DNA from: Gnetum montanum
Taxonomy: Eukaryota; Streptophyta; Gnetopsida; Gnetales; Gnetaceae
NCBI GenBank assembly: GCA_015680685.1
Contig: MNCI01014483.1
Coordinates: 124,001-188,000, forward strand
Direction: 5' to 3'
DNA length: 64,000 nt
This document shows, piece after piece, positions 22,973-35,151 of this stretch. The translations under genes and the position numbers were made by a program. The stretch's first letter is position 1. Each line of letters starts with the position of its first letter. The notes under the pieces were generated by a model. That model ran no database searches. It saw only the letters and a program-made list of their open reading frames with translations, and was not told the DNA's origin.

Positions 22973-25785
22973 GGCCCTCTATGGTTGAAATGTGGTTTGA
23001 ATGCCATGTTTCTTGGGTCCCATAGAATGCAAACATGATTGTGCTAGGCTATTGTGTAATGTTAGATATGAAACTTGCTATTCTGTGATCATACCATTCA
23101 AGTTGCATGTGCCAAAATCTAGTGAACTACCATGTTTGCTGCAAGGAATGTCAACAATAAATGAAAAGTGAACCTTGTTCTCTGGGACTACATCTTTCGT
23201 ACTTTTGTGCATAGGTTCATGTGTAGGGACAACATTGGGAATATTCAAGGTGTGCAAAAAAAAAAGAAAACTTGCTAATTTTGTCTGTTGAAGAGATGTC
23301 GAGATGAGAGTAACCATTGCCAACAAGTTATGGAGGTAACTAAAGATGTCTTGGGGCTTCCATGGGAGTGTTATGCCATTTACGCTACCTATCATATTAG
23401 CATAGCATAAATACCCACACGCTATGCTATGCTACGTTGCATAGCATAGCTGCTAGTCTTGAAGGAAGTCTTGCTTGAAAGCTAAGAATAGCTATCTAAG
23501 GGCTAGCCAGGTAAGAAACTGCAACACTATATTTCATGCTTAAGGATCCTGAGACTTGCTAGGTTCACCCTTGGGATGCTTTGAAGCTTTGTGTTCTTGC
23601 TATGTTGTGTAGTGTAGTAGCTAGTGTGACATGAATTCTTGTGTGATTTGCAATGCTTTGTTAAGAAACTTTGCTCAGGGCCCAAGGGTGAAGTGGGACA
23701 GCTAGTCTTGGAGGTTGGAGTGTGGCCAAGTGTAATTCTCTTGCTAGAACCACTTGGTAGAGGACCTTCGTGCATTCTATTCCTACTACACTGTGTTACG
23801 CTACATAGAGTAGCACAGCATAACACCCTATGTTGCTTGGATTATGACTCCTTTTGCAAACATTTTGTTATGGGATGATGATCATGTCTGAGCATGGTAG
23901 TAGAGAGAACCTTTTTGATGGTTGGAGCAAGGGAAAATATGCCTAATCCATCAGAGCAATTTGAGTAAGAGTATTATGAGAGTACATCCCTAATACGTTG
24001 TGCTACACTATGCCATGTTGCATAGTATAGGATACCATGGCACTCAAATTGCAATGATTCCTGAAAAAAATTGCCACATTATGCCACGTCATGTTACTCA
24101 TGCATCAAGGATGAAGTTGGGTAGATATTCTGGAGGACTAAATTATTGTCAATCTACATCTTGGGTGCCCGATCAATCTTCCTGAAGCCTGCTATGATCT
24201 GTAGCATAGAGTAGCTTAGTAGGTTCTTATAGTTAGAAAACTTGCCAAAGTATTTCACTCATCCTGAATACTTTTGGCAACTGCTAGCATGGTCCTTGGG
24301 TAGACCATTAGCTAGGTTAACTATCAAGCTAGGCAAGCTAGAGGGTGTAGCAAGCCTATCAGCCTGGGATATAGAAAATTTGCCAAATTGTACAATCCAC
24401 CTCTAGTTCCCATTTCATGAAAACTAACCTTATGGCTAGGTGCCACGTTGACTATGTTGGAGAGGGTGGCAGGCAAGCTTAAAAGTAACTCTATAGGCAT
24501 TAGTACTTTTGAGGTTCCATGTTGTCTGCATAGTCCATCGTGACACCATGCTTGTAGGGACCCTTGCCCAAATTCTAGGACTACTGTTTCAATGGCCCCT
24601 CTTTGTTGACATCTTGAGGATTTATCCAAGAGACATCAATAAAAAATACGAAACATCATGAAGAACCAGATACTAACACTACTCTTAAATTCTCGCTTTG
24701 ACCATGCTTCACTATGTTTGAGGGTGCTTAGAGGGTGATATAGGATAAGGTGGTGCAAGGGATTAATTTAAGGAAATAGGTTCAAGGAAGGGAAAACTAC
24801 AACACCTTGAAAAACTGTAACCATAGCATGACCCCTCATCAAGGTGCTTATGAGGGAGTCAGCACACATGGTTTTCTTTCTTTGTTATCCTTTGACCTCT
24901 CACCGGAGTGCTTAGAGATGGTTCATTTATAGCTGAAGTGATTATAAAGTAGCACGCTATGCCATTTTTTAGGCACATTATGTGTGTTTTTTTCTTTTTG
25001 AGCTTTTCTACTCTTTTTGCACATTATTCCCACATTCACTTACAAACAACCTTGTTGTTGTTGCAGGACAAGTGTTTCCTCCCCAATATGAGTTGTGTTA
25101 CATCAATGTGGGGCTTTGAATATCCTATAGATGCTTCCCATGGGGTGAGTTGCTTTACACTCATCATGGACTTGGGGGTTGGGCATGTAAATGGGCTTTT
25201 TGACTACTAGCAAGAGCTTTATAAGGTTAGCAAGATGTCAAGTGACATCTCTAGAGCATCAGCAAGATGCCAGGGGTGGTGTCACTACATGTGTTCTAGA
25301 GGATTTTTCCTTAGCAACATGAACTACATTCCAGAACTACAACATCTCATCCCATGTTATCCAGGGTGTTTGAATCTATGCACACTTGCTTGTTTACAAG
25401 AGTCACATTTATGTGCTAGGAAGCATTGCACTATGAACCCAGTTTAAAGTCTTCATAGACTATCGAGTATCCTAGTTAAAGGTCCCAACAGATTTTCATG
25501 TGTTAGTTTAAGGTCCTAGAATACCGTTGTGCTAGTTTAATGTCGTAGTGGATGGCCGATTGCCAATTTAAGGTCATAGCAGATCATGCTATGGGTGCCA
25601 ATTTTATGTCATAGCCCAAGGATCTGCTATGCTAGTTTAATGTCATAATAGATGTGATGTGCTAGTTTATAGTCATAGCAGACTATCTATACTACTTTAT
25701 AGTCATAGAAAACTGTCTATGCTAGTTTAACATTGTGCCAGATGTGCTTTACCAGTTTTACATAGTAGCAGATGTTTTTTTACCT
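22973..25785 (-). repeat. LTR L2, shared by elements A and B
   Basis: Family 2 LTR lacking everything from the TATA box onward. It starts at the position equivalent to 47,700 in L4, and shares with it the ATGCCATGT, GTAATGTT(A/G)GATATGAAAC and AACTACCATG words. Inverted-repeat clusters occur at about 23,390-23,455, 23,788-23,822 and 23,995-24,033. On its low side is gag of A, where a 5' LTR belongs. On its high side is integrase of B, where a 3' LTR belongs. One LTR thus serves two internal regions. Confidence 0.65.
25435..25780. repeat. GCTAGTTTAAGGTC tandem array at the U3 edge of L2
   Basis: About nine degenerate units with the core (G)CTAGTTTA(A/T)(A/G/T)GTC(A)TAG, equivalent to the array in L1 at 11,090-11,505. 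The integrase end of element B begins directly after it. Confidence 0.65.
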
Positions 25786-26940
25786 TACTTCGTACCTAAT
25801 GCAATCCTTGGCATTAAACGTAGTATGGATTGAGGTACAAGTGATTAATGGGATTTGTGAACCCATTTCCATCCATATTAGCTAGTTTGATGGCTCCGTT
25901 CTCATATGGTTTTGTGACTATGAAGGGAGCTTCCCAGTTTGTTAAGAATTTTCTTATAGGCTCACAAAAAACCTTCAGAACTTGATCCCCTTTTTTGATT
26001 GGTCATTGATTTAGGTTGCACTAGTGCTTTTGCCATTGCTTGTCCTAGTGACATTCGATGCAACTAAGTGTTTGGGCACGCTCCTCCTCTATGGAGTCAA
26101 GATCAGTGATCCTTGACTCATTATTTTAAGTCTTGTCTATAACATTTGAGAGGCTCATCCAAAGAGATGGAACCTACAATTGAAGAGGTAATACTATTTC
26201 ATATCTATAAATGAGACTATAATGATTCTTACCTATAGAGGTTCTGCATGTCATATGGTAAGCCCACAACACGTAGAGGATTTGCTCATGCCATCACCTC
26301 CTGTTGCCACTAAGCATATTTTTTAGAAGATTGATGATGCCTTTGTTTGTTGCCTTTGCCTGATCGTTCACCTGTGGGTAGTATGGTGATGAAAAAGAGT
26401 GTTTGATGCCAAAGTTGTCACAAAAGATTTTGGTTTCCATGCTACTAAATTATGGCCCATTGTCCATCACAATAGTCAGGGAAAGACCAAACCTTGTTAC
26501 TATGTTATCGAACATAAAGTGGAAAACCTATTGAGATGTGCTTTTTATTAAGGGAATAGCCTCTACCCACTTTGTAAAGTATTTGGTTTTGGTGATAATG
26601 AAGTTATCTCTTGTAGAAGACTTAGGTGTGATGGGTGCTATGATATCTAGTCCCCAACATTGGAATGGCCACATGATCTGTGTAGGATGTAATTCACTTG
26701 GAAACACATGTATGAGATTCCCATGGTGTTGACATACATCACATGTCCTAACTTTGGCAAGGCAATCTCATTCTATGAAAAGTTAGTAGTACCCTAGGCA
26801 TTTGATTTTTGGTACCATAGCCCTGGAAGCTATGTGCCCTCCACATAGTCCCTCATGGATCTTATTAGCAATCTTTTGCGCTTTCTTCCCACTAAAGCAA
26901 GTTAGAAATATCCCATCAAAGTAGCATTTGCATAAGGTGT
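25786..26940 (-). pseudogene. Integrase, element B
   Basis: Homologous to the integrase of A throughout. On the minus strand the zinc-finger region lies near 26,720-26,860, WGLDIIAP near 26,660 keeps the first catalytic Asp, and NDQAKATNK near 26,360 again has Lys where the catalytic Glu is expected. The C-terminal module lies at 25,860-25,990. Stops and small indels are frequent. It abuts the U3 edge of L2. Confidence 0.75.
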
Positions 26941-27783
26941 TATCTCCTATTAGAACATATTGGCATGCTCACTTCCATATTGTGTCCTTTTGAGTAGATG
27001 TCAAGTCTTGTGGGGTTTCACCATGTTGGAGGTAAGTTTTAATGTTTGTGTACCATTCTTGGGTATTGGTTACACTTACAGATGCAATGTGTGCCACTTG
27101 AGTAATAGGATCTATGAATTCTATTATCAAAGAGGGCAAGGTTGCAAACATGTGTGATGGCACTTTTAATGCTAACATGGCTATCACATCAGCTATTGTT
27201 TTTTCATTATGAGGCACATGTTGAATGTCTAACATTGTAAACTACTTTAGTAGAATCTTAGCTAAATACCAATAAGGTTGTAAATGTGAAGCCTTCCAAG
27301 CATAAAATTTAGTGATTTGGTTGACAACTAATTGTGAGTTGCCCCAGATTGCCAAATGTTGGATCTTTAGTTATTGAGTTGCTAGGAGGCCCCTAAGGAG
27401 TCTTTCATAATTGGCCACATTATTGGTGTAAAGGAATGAAAAATGGTATGCGAAGGGTCAAATTTCCCTGAAGGGAAATGTAAGAACTACAATAGCGCTA
27501 CCACCTCATGTAGTTGAAGAACTATCAAAATGTAAAATTTCTTCAAAATCAAATGGCAGAGGATTTATTCTATTGATATGCTCATCTGGGAATTTAGGTT
27601 CTGTTATTACCTGATCATCAATGCGTGAAGTTGTAAGCCATGTGGCTATTACTTGGCCCTTTTTTGATGATTGTGCCACATAATGTAAATCAAATTCCAC
27701 TATCATAGCTTTCCATCAAGCTATCCTAGTGCTCCCATATAAGTTAGTTATGATAGCCCGAAGTATGTTGCTTTTGCATATGA
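26941..27783 (-). pseudogene. Second RNase H and flanking linkers, element B
   Basis: Two open pieces are homologous to A. 26,969-27,235 is the linker before integrase (EWYTNIKTYLQHGETPQDL). 27,506-27,706 holds the inter-RNase H linker (YVAQSSKKGQVIATW) and the start of the second RNase H. The RNase H core between them has decayed, with the SDSQ motif of A no longer readable. The region ends at an assembly gap. Confidence 0.65.
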
Positions 27784-27824
27784 NNNNNNNNNNNNNNNNN
27801 NNNNNNNNNNNNNNNNNNNNNNNN
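27784..27824. other. Assembly gap of 41 N
   Basis: A run of 41 N. Compared with A (13,500-13,800) about 300 bases of first RNase H should lie here, so either the true gap is longer than shown or the copy is deleted. Confidence 0.9.
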
Positions 27825-27965
27825 GAAGTTGACCCCCTTCTTAAGTAGGTATTCCATGGGGTGTAGCTTGTCTATCAACCTCATGATAAAATTTTTGATA
27901 AACTGTACTCTACCTTGCAACCCACGTAGCTTTTTAAGGCTTATAGGTGGTGCTAAGTTGACAAT
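27825..27965 (-). pseudogene. Reverse transcriptase fragment of B, left of insertion E
   Basis: Aligns with 13,800-13,950 of A (CTCTACC(T/C)TGCAACCCACGTA is common to both). It breaks off at GTTGACAAT, where element E begins. The other half resumes at 35,152. Here the RT thumb is recognised by alignment to A rather than by an independent motif. Confidence 0.7.
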
Positions 27966-28869
27966 TGATGAGTCATGAATTTTCTAGCTATGATATCACT
28001 ACTGTGATATCACACCCATGCTATCTTAGTGGTTGTGATATTGCTACCATGATATCACACCCATGATATCGCATGGGTTGTGATATCGCGTACATGATAT
28101 CGCATACACAATATCATATTAGTCATGATATTGCATATGCAATATTGCGACCTGCCTCAATTTCTATAAATAAGTGGTAGCTTTCCTTGTTCTAGCATCT
28201 AGTTTTTCCCTTCCAGAGATAGAATAATTTCCCAGTGTTTACCTGTAGTATGATGATTGTAATTGTATGACATTCTTATTTGAGTGTGACGTACTTGGAC
28301 ATGCACATGACCATAAATAAAGATCAACATTACTTCATCATTTTAGCATTCACTTAGTTTATTTATTTATGTATTTAATTTTTATTTACTGCTTTCTTAG
28401 TTAATCTCTCTCACCCTTATCTCATGTTAAATGTGGAATGAGTACAACTTAATTACAAGCATTTAAGTGTGACTACTTGGTAACCTAGTAGTGTACCTAG
28501 GATCTATGCTTGGTAATCCCAGTGGTAGTCATGCACAAGGTCGAAGATGTGTATGGATGATTAAGGAACAGATACTCATCACACTTAGGCTATTTTAGAT
28601 TTTCTCTTACCCTTTCCTCCTAGCATAGTTAATCTTACTTTTCATTGCCTTCAGGAGTAGCATTAGAATAGAAACACATCATACACCTTACTCTAGACTA
28701 AACCGTACGTGATAAAGCTAATACTAGTCCAATTGGGAAGATAGCAAACTGCAACCTAAGGATAACTATCTAGGTGCCACAACTAGTCCATCTGCAGAGT
28801 TTGACCAAATTGCACATGAAAATGCTCATATTCGTATGGTTGAGTATAGGGGCACCTTGCCACTCATCA
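27966..28869 (+). repeat. 5' LTR of element E
   Basis: 904 bases, beginning TGATGAGTCATGAATTTTC and ending CACTCATCA. U3 (27,980-28,145) is full of GATATC(G/A)C words in both orientations. A TATA box follows at 28,164. The matching 3' LTR is at 34,265-35,151. Confidence 0.85.
28164..28174 (+). promoter_or_regulatory. LTR TATA box of element E
   Basis: CTATAAATAAG, about 200 bases into the LTR. The 3' LTR has CTATAACTAAG at the same place, a one-base change. It matches the word in the LTR at 1-773. Confidence 0.6.
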
Positions 28870-28870
28870 T

Positions 28871-28888
28871 TGGCACCATTGCTGGGGA
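28871..28888 (+). other. Primer binding site of element E, tRNA-Asp type
   Basis: TGGCACCATTGCTGGGGA starts one base after the LTR end. It differs from the plant tRNA-Asp primer site (TGGCGCCGTTGCCGGGGA) at three places. Each is a C-to-T or G-to-A change at a CG of the reference site, the pattern left by deamination of methylated cytosine. Confidence 0.75.
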
Positions 28889-29014
28889 TGGTGCTAGTTA
28901 TCTAGATTAGTTATATCATACAAGGTCACTATAAAGGACTTAATGATATATATTTTAGAAAGAAATAATTAGAAAAACAAGTCACACATAAATTCACACA
29001 CATATTTCACAATC

Positions 29015-31283
29015 ATGCCTCTCCTATAAGATTACACTAATGCCACATCTAGTGAGGCAGTTCATTGGAGAACCAACGAATTAGATGAGAATGAAGATTA
29101 GAGTACTCAACCCTATGTAGGAGTCCCCTACATTTATGAACATCCCAACGATACTCAAAGACTCTCGTCATCCAACTCTGACACCTCTTGTGAGGTTGAG
29201 ACATCCCATAGAACGAGGAGGCCCAAAAGGCATAAGACCTTCTTAAAAACTAACAAGAACTTACTTGGGGATGATTGGAAGACTTACAAAAGTCATAACA
29301 AGTTTTACAGTTCCTTATCTCTCTCTACTCCTTCAACATCAAATTATGACATGGATGACTATCTTTCAAGGGATCGGCATAGAACTAAAAATCGAGCTCA
29401 TAAAGAAAATCAAGAATGCCAAAATAAATGAAGGCAACATCATCCCAACTTATAAAATCACAACCTACTTAGTTATGATGAATCTATGCTAGCCACTAAG
29501 AGCCTAATGCCAATACAAGAGGTTGTTCGAATCTCTCATAGGCATCATAAAGAGAGTTATCTAAGAAGGGTTGATTTAAAAAACTTTCCCCATTATCTAG
29601 GAGGCTCTGATTTAGACCCGTATCAACATTTACAAGCCTTTTACGATACCTACACATGGAATAACATTGATAATGGTTCGCAAAAATTTAAGTTGTTTCC
29701 CATGACACTTGTTGGCCATGCAAAAGTATGGTATAGATCATTAAAACCGAATTCTATGACATTGGTTAACAATGGTAGAAGTCTTTAACAAAAAATATCA
29801 AACCTACGCAAGAGTGTTAGCCTTCAGGGAAAAAATCCAAGGATGGAAACAAGCACAACATGAACCCTTGGACAAGGCCTTAGAACGATATTATGCATTA
29901 TTAAATAACTATCTAGGCCATGGACTTTTTGAGGAAAGGCTAATGTACCATATTATTGATGGGCTACATAATGAAACAAGAGAGACATTAGGAATGTATG
30001 TGCAAGGTCAACTATATGAACTATGAACCCATCAAGTCCAAGAACTTATTAAGCAAGTAGCAAAAGAAGAAAGAGAATTAGCTAGATGGGACAGTGTTGA
30101 AAAAGATCAACATGACCAAAATCTCAATTGAACAAAGGTCCATGATCATAAAAAGGAGAGATCAATTAATCTCAAGGTGGAAACATCATCTTTGCCAATA
30201 AAAAAATCATTAGAATAAGTCGAGGAAAAGATCAATAAGATGTTGTAATGGACATATCAAAAGTGTGGAGAATTTGCCAACATTATTGGAGATAGAGTTT
30301 TGATAACCCAAGAAATAGGACAAAACATTAGATGACCAAGAAGAAGGGATAAGGAACATAAGTGCTCAACTTCTGATCATACATATGAATGCAACATTTT
30401 CCTGTACAATCACCCCAAGGGTTAATGCCCAACCTTGTTACATTTATATGAGCATTGGGGGAACACGTTACTTCTAGAGTTCATATAGAGACACTGTGTT
30501 CAATCATAGTGGAAACAATCCTAGTCATGGGGGAGACCACCCTTAGGCTGGAGACACCCTTCATATTATCCAAATTCAAATGCTTATCTAGTTCAACATC
30601 CTATTTCTCCAACTAGGCCACTGCACTTTATCTCATCATAGTACTATTCTCCTCAATACTATTAGCCCATACCTCTAACACAACCACCACCTTTTGCACC
30701 ATATACTCATCCTAACTTTCAACATTCTCATCCTTTCCCTCCTTCCATACCACCACCAATTGTTCCTAAGGTGTCTACACCACCACAACAACCTCCAAAC
30801 GCTACTTGTGCTCCTATTTCCAACAGCAATGAGAAGCTCCTTCCACATAAAAAGTGCCCCTTTTTTAAACATAACCATAAGAAGGAACAGCATAATTTTG
30901 AGGCCACTGCATCATCCAACTCAGCACAAGCCCAACACTGTGATGCACCCTCATCTACAAATCCAATGCCTCATGTTACTTCATCAAGGCCACCATCTGA
31001 CACTCCAACAACCATATGGCCCAATGAACACAACCATGGGAGGCATCATCCCAATCCTTGCATACCATCTAACAATTCCAAATATCATAGTGGGTCAACT
31101 CGTTATCTAGGAACTACATTGTATAAACTACCCCACTATGCTCATTATAATCAAGTGTGTGAACCTCAAGGGGACAAGTATGATCGGGCCCCAATATTTT
31201 CAACATGCAAGGATTCTCACCCTTCATTTATTAATCCTTTCCATAATCAACCGATTAGTTATGGGGGATATCCCCCATTCTAA
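29015..31283 (+). pseudogene. Gag of element E
   Basis: This is the structural capsid protein. It starts near 29,015 (MPLL) with a hydrophilic N-terminal part. The gag core follows at about 29,580-30,010: FPHYLGGSDLDPYQHL, FPMTLVGHAKVWYRSL, then after a frameshift near 29,780 VEVFNKKYQTYARV and LNNYLGHGLFEERLMYHI. A decayed basic region follows at 30,020-30,440. The C-terminal 171 codons (30,771-31,283) are intact and rich in His, Pro, Ser and Asn. They contain CPFFKHNHKKEQH and end SYGGYPPF-stop. The core resembles Athila/Tat-type gag. No protease follows. Confidence 0.75.
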
Positions 31284-33279
31284 ATAACAAGCAGGATTAA
31301 TAAATATTTTTCATTTTCTTTAATTTTTAAATTTTTGTTTTCTAGTTCTTCATTTTTCAGCCTTTTGTTTTATCTTTTATATCTTTTTGTCTTCTAGTCT
31401 TTTTACATTTTTTAAGTAATCTTGTCTATGAATAAAACACTCATGTGGATCATTAGTTGAGGTGTGTTTTATGTTATTAAGTCATGAGTGATCGATTATG
31501 TAAATAGTGAGCCCATTACACCTACTCATCCACTCTACAAATAAGAGGTTTTGTTCAAGGGTACAATGATATTCTTGATATTTTAAAACATAAAATTAAT
31601 TTTATGTTCATTTTACCCTAAATGAAGAAGGATGGACCAAGAGGGAATGATTAGGGTGTGACATGAAGGGGACTTACAGATTATCTTTGGTGACCTCTGT
31701 GGGAGTTATCATGCAACATGGTTGTACTAAGATCCTTGTAGATCTAATAAAAAATGGAAGTAAGAGTAATCAAATGAGCACTCAAAAATCTGAATGTTGT
31801 TCTAGGGGGTTCAACTGGAAATACATGCATCCATTCCTGAAGGTTGATAGCTTCTATGGATTTAGTAAAGAGAAAAGAGAAAGAGAAAAGAAAAGAAAAG
31901 TGCCATAAAACAAAATTCACTTCTCCCTTACACAAAATGCCAGGTGATCATATGCCTTGTTGTTATGGTACTCTTGTAGTTGTTCATCATGGGATGAAAC
32001 AATGCGATGTCAATTCTTAGAGGAATGGACTTGGTCCTGATCTTGGAACAATGAGTTAATGACACCTTAATCATACTTTACATGTAGGATTCACTATGCC
32101 CTGGGTTAGTTACCTCATGTCTTAATCTCTATGATCCATTTCTATACTTCATCTCATCTCATTGTTCGTGTAATTGTAGCTCATGTCCCATGTAGCATAG
32201 AATTTTCATCTCATTTCGGTGATATTTACATGTGTGTTTTGTGGAGTTAGTGTAGATTAAATTTAACCCTTCTAGTGCCCATGGACACTTTAATTATGGT
32301 TAAACAAGGGCATTATAGGTTGGAACCTACTCTAGGGAGGATCCACTTGTGTAATCTTTTGTAATCTTCACTTATGACAAAAGCTCACACACACCATCTC
32401 TTACCCTTAGCATAATTTTTCAATTGATTCTATTTCCCTACTATTATCCCTCTAAATTTCAATGTTCCTATGTACCATTACATACCATTTTTCCTAACTA
32501 TCCAAGTTTTATTGATAAAATCCACACCATCATCATTAATGATTCCTCTCACATTCATGAAAATTGCCCTAGAAAATCTTGATCATAGCCAATGTCCTAA
32601 ATTTCCAAGGTCAATTTCAAGAAAATATTTTAAAAATTTAGTATCTTTGTGGTGTCTCATGTCACTAGAGATGTGATATCACGTATGCAATATCTTGTTG
32701 GAAAAGATATCACGTACATGATGCATCATATGAAATATCGCATCCCCACTGCCTATAAAAGGCTTATCCCCCACGCTCGCTCCCCCCCCCCACATAACAG
32801 TTAGCGTCATTTTGTCATTCACACGGGGGGAATTTTTGAAATTTTTCTCTACGACCTGCGATTGAGTGATGCTTTCTTTTCTATTCATATCTCACTTGCT
32901 GGTACTCCAATTTCAATTCTATTTAAACCTTCTTGAACCCGGAGTGCTCAGCTTCATCATGGGGGAGGGACACTTGCCACAAAGTGCCTAAATTTTTTGA
33001 AATTTATTTGAAATTTATCATTGCCAAAAGGATATCAATTAGGGTAATTAACTCCAACACTTAGAATAATTGTGCCTCAAAATCATTTAATCCTTAGGTA
33101 TACCAGGAATATAAAAATGGAAACCACCTAAGTTACATGACTCATTATTACAAAATTTTAGGCACTATCACATGTGATAACATAAGATCATTAATTAAGG
33201 CAAGAAGAAAGGTATAACTTAATTTTAAAGAACAACCCTACTAATTCTTGGCCCCTGTGATTGTAGATGGTCTCAAAAC
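31284..33279 (+). other. Internal non-coding region of element E
   Basis: No coding domain is visible; short open frames here are scattered and unsupported. The main landmark is the promoter-like block near 32,660-32,830. The rest is ordinary AT-rich sequence where pol would be expected in an autonomous element. Confidence 0.6.
32752..32762 (+). promoter_or_regulatory. Second, internal TATA-like promoter in element E
   Basis: CCTATAAAAGG is preceded (32,660-32,745) by GATATCACGTA and GAAATATCGCAT words like those in the LTR U3, and followed by a C run. It looks like an LTR promoter embedded in the internal region, either from an older inserted LTR or a true internal promoter. Confidence 0.4.
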
Positions 33280-33989
33280 ATGGACAATAGGAGGGTCCTT
33301 CTCAAGATGGAAAGTAATGATCTTGGAGAGGTGGAAGACAAGGTCCTACTAGAAAACATGAAGAATAGGAGGAGAAATTATTCAGTATTCATCAAGATGA
33401 ACCTCCTACTGGACTATCCAGGTAGACAAAAGGAGGAGCTGCTATCACAACTGAACTAGGACAACAACTCACGTTGCCCCAGGATTGTGTTCAAGCTATC
33501 CATGTGAAGTCCACATTCGCTACAGTGATTGTGGAGTTGAACTTTGAATCATTCACCGAATTTTCTCTAGAGGCCGTTAGTGATCACCTCAAAGAATCCC
33601 CATTATGGCATACCCTCTTTGAAAGCGGTGCATAATAATTAGGGAAAACATACCAATTTTGGCACAATAAATAAGAAGGTAACATGGTTGAAAATTATGG
33701 TGTGACTATTGATTTCTCTGTTCAAGCCATTTCGAAAGNCAATTATGGTGTGACTATTGATTTCTCTGTTCAAGCCATTTCGAAAGTATTAAACCTTCTG
33801 AACATAGCACCAAAGGTTGCTCAGAACCAACTGAAAACTTTTAGAACTGAGAAACTTAATAAACTATTGACAAAGAATAAAAGGGTGGTAGAAGGAAAAG
33901 AGAAGGCTGACTCAGATGCCTCTATGACACAAGTGCAAACTTACATAAATGCCAAGGCACTCAAGGCCTTACAAGAGGAGAAACTATAG
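33280..33989 (+). pseudogene. Unrecognised lysine-rich ORF near the 3' end of element E
   Basis: A frame opening at 33,280 (MDNRRVLLKMESNDLGEVE) stays open about 60 codons. After stops, a second open piece at 33,684-33,989 is basic and helical (NQLKTFRTEKLNKLL, KKADSD-like and KALKALQEEKL segments). The position, just upstream of the 3' LTR, is where the 61-64 kb element carries its coiled-coil ORF. The two may correspond, but I see no convincing sequence match. A 46-base duplication around an N at 33,739 distorts it. Confidence 0.35.
33693..33786. repeat. Exact 46-base duplication around a single N
   Basis: The 46 bases at 33,693-33,738 recur without change at 33,741-33,786, separated by N and C. 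Exact identity around an N in such decayed DNA suggests a gap-closing error rather than biology. Confidence 0.85.
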
Positions 33990-34247
33990 GCCATACTTTA
34001 ATGCCATCAAATCCCAAGACCTAGAGTACAAGAAAAAGGAAAGATACCTATGGAGGAGCCACCGCCACTAGGAACTACATGAGTTTCACCAATTTTGTAA
34101 TTATAAGATTTTCTTTTATGTTGTATCTCAATTTTGTTCTGACTCCAGACTGTGACATGAATCCATTCTAGTCAGTGAATAATCCCATACCTATCCACTA
34201 TGTAATCAATCTAGCTTGTTCTCTCTATAACTCAAGGATGAGTTTTC

Positions 34248-34264
34248 ATTCAGTCGTGGGGGTA
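34248..34264 (+). other. Polypurine tract region of element E
   Basis: ATTCAGTCGTGGGGGTA ends directly before the 3' LTR and would prime plus-strand synthesis. The element at 61.6 kb has the same arrangement, with CCATGGGGGTA, and shares the GGATGA(G/T)TTTTCATT word just upstream. Confidence 0.65.
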
Positions 34265-35151
34265 TGATAAGTCATGAATTTTCTGGCTATGATATCCTTG
34301 CAATGATATCACACTAGTGATATTGCATGTGCTACGATATCGCGTACATGATATCGCATACGCAATATCATATCAGTCGCGATATTGCATACACAATATC
34401 ATGGCTTGCCTCAATTTCTATAACTAAGAGATAGCTTTCCTTGTTCTAGTATCTAGTTTTAGTTTCTTAGTGAAGCTCTGGTAGTTTTTCCCTTCCAGAG
34501 ATAGAATAATTTTTCATTTTTTGCTTGGAATGTGGTGATTGTAATTGTATCGCATTCTTATTCGAGTGTGAGGTACTTGGACACGCACATGACCAAAAAT
34601 AAAGATCAAGATTACTTCATCATTGCAACATTCATTTAGTTTAATTATTTATTTATTTAATTATTATTTACTACTTTCTTAGTTAAGCTCTCTCACCCTT
34701 ATCTCATGTTAAACATGGAATGAGTACGACTTGATTATGAGCATTTAAGTATGACTACTTGGTAACTTAGTAGCGTACTTGGGATATGCACTTTGTAATC
34801 TTAATGGTAGTCATGCGCAAGGTCCAAGATGTGTATGGATGATTAAGGAATGAATACTGATTACACTTAGGCTGGTTTATATTTTCTCTTATGCTTTCCT
34901 CCTAGGATAGTTAATCTTACTTTCCATTGCCTTCATGAGTAGCATTAGATTAGAAACACATCATACATCTCACTTTGAACTAAACCATACATGACAAAGC
35001 TAATACTAGTCCAGGTGGGAAGCCAGTGAACTATGACCTAAGGATAACTGTCTAGGTACCAAAACTAGTCTGTTTGTCGAGTTCAACTGGATTGTGCATG
35101 AAAATGCTCATATTCATATGGTTGAGTGTAGGGGTATCTCACCAGTCATCA
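34265..35151 (+). repeat. 3' LTR of element E
   Basis: 887 bases, from TGATAAGTCATGAATTTTC to CAGTCATCA, colinear with the 5' LTR with small indels and about 12% differences in the part counted. The target duplication ACGAT follows. Confidence 0.85.

Larger units (their letters stand above)
8157..25785 (-). mobile_element. Family 2 gypsy (Tat-like) element A, chimeric
   Basis: Both ends are LTR copies of one family (8157-11,520 and 22,973-25,785). Between them on the minus strand, from high to low coordinates, lie gag, protease, a GGCCAT array, an antisense spliced gene, an LTR-like segment, then RT, RNase H, a second RNase H and integrase. Placing an opposite-strand gene between protease and RT would split the polyprotein. 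A is therefore probably a recombinant of a gag-protease-antisense-gene element with an RT-to-integrase element. Its 5' LTR copy has lost TATA, R and U5 by a deletion that also removed the N-terminal half of gag. Confidence 0.65.
27966..35151 (+). mobile_element. Element E: complete family 1 element, gag-only, nested in RT of B
   Basis: The element is 7,186 bases long. It starts TGATGAGTC and ends CAGTCATCA, and is flanked by ACAAT (27,961-27,965) and ACGAT (35,152-35,156), a 5-bp target duplication with one change. The order is 5' LTR, primer binding site, gag, a long stretch without pol, polypurine tract, 3' LTR. No protease, RT or integrase motif is present, so it would need proteins from a relative to move. 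Between the LTRs I count 13 differences in about 103 aligned bases (28,250-28,350 against 34,530-34,630), so the insertion is old. Confidence 0.85.

Noticed and set aside
28000-28145. GATATCGC-rich block considered as a CRISPR-like or satellite array
   Set aside because: The words are irregular in spacing and orientation, lie in U3 of a defined LTR, and recur in its partner LTR.
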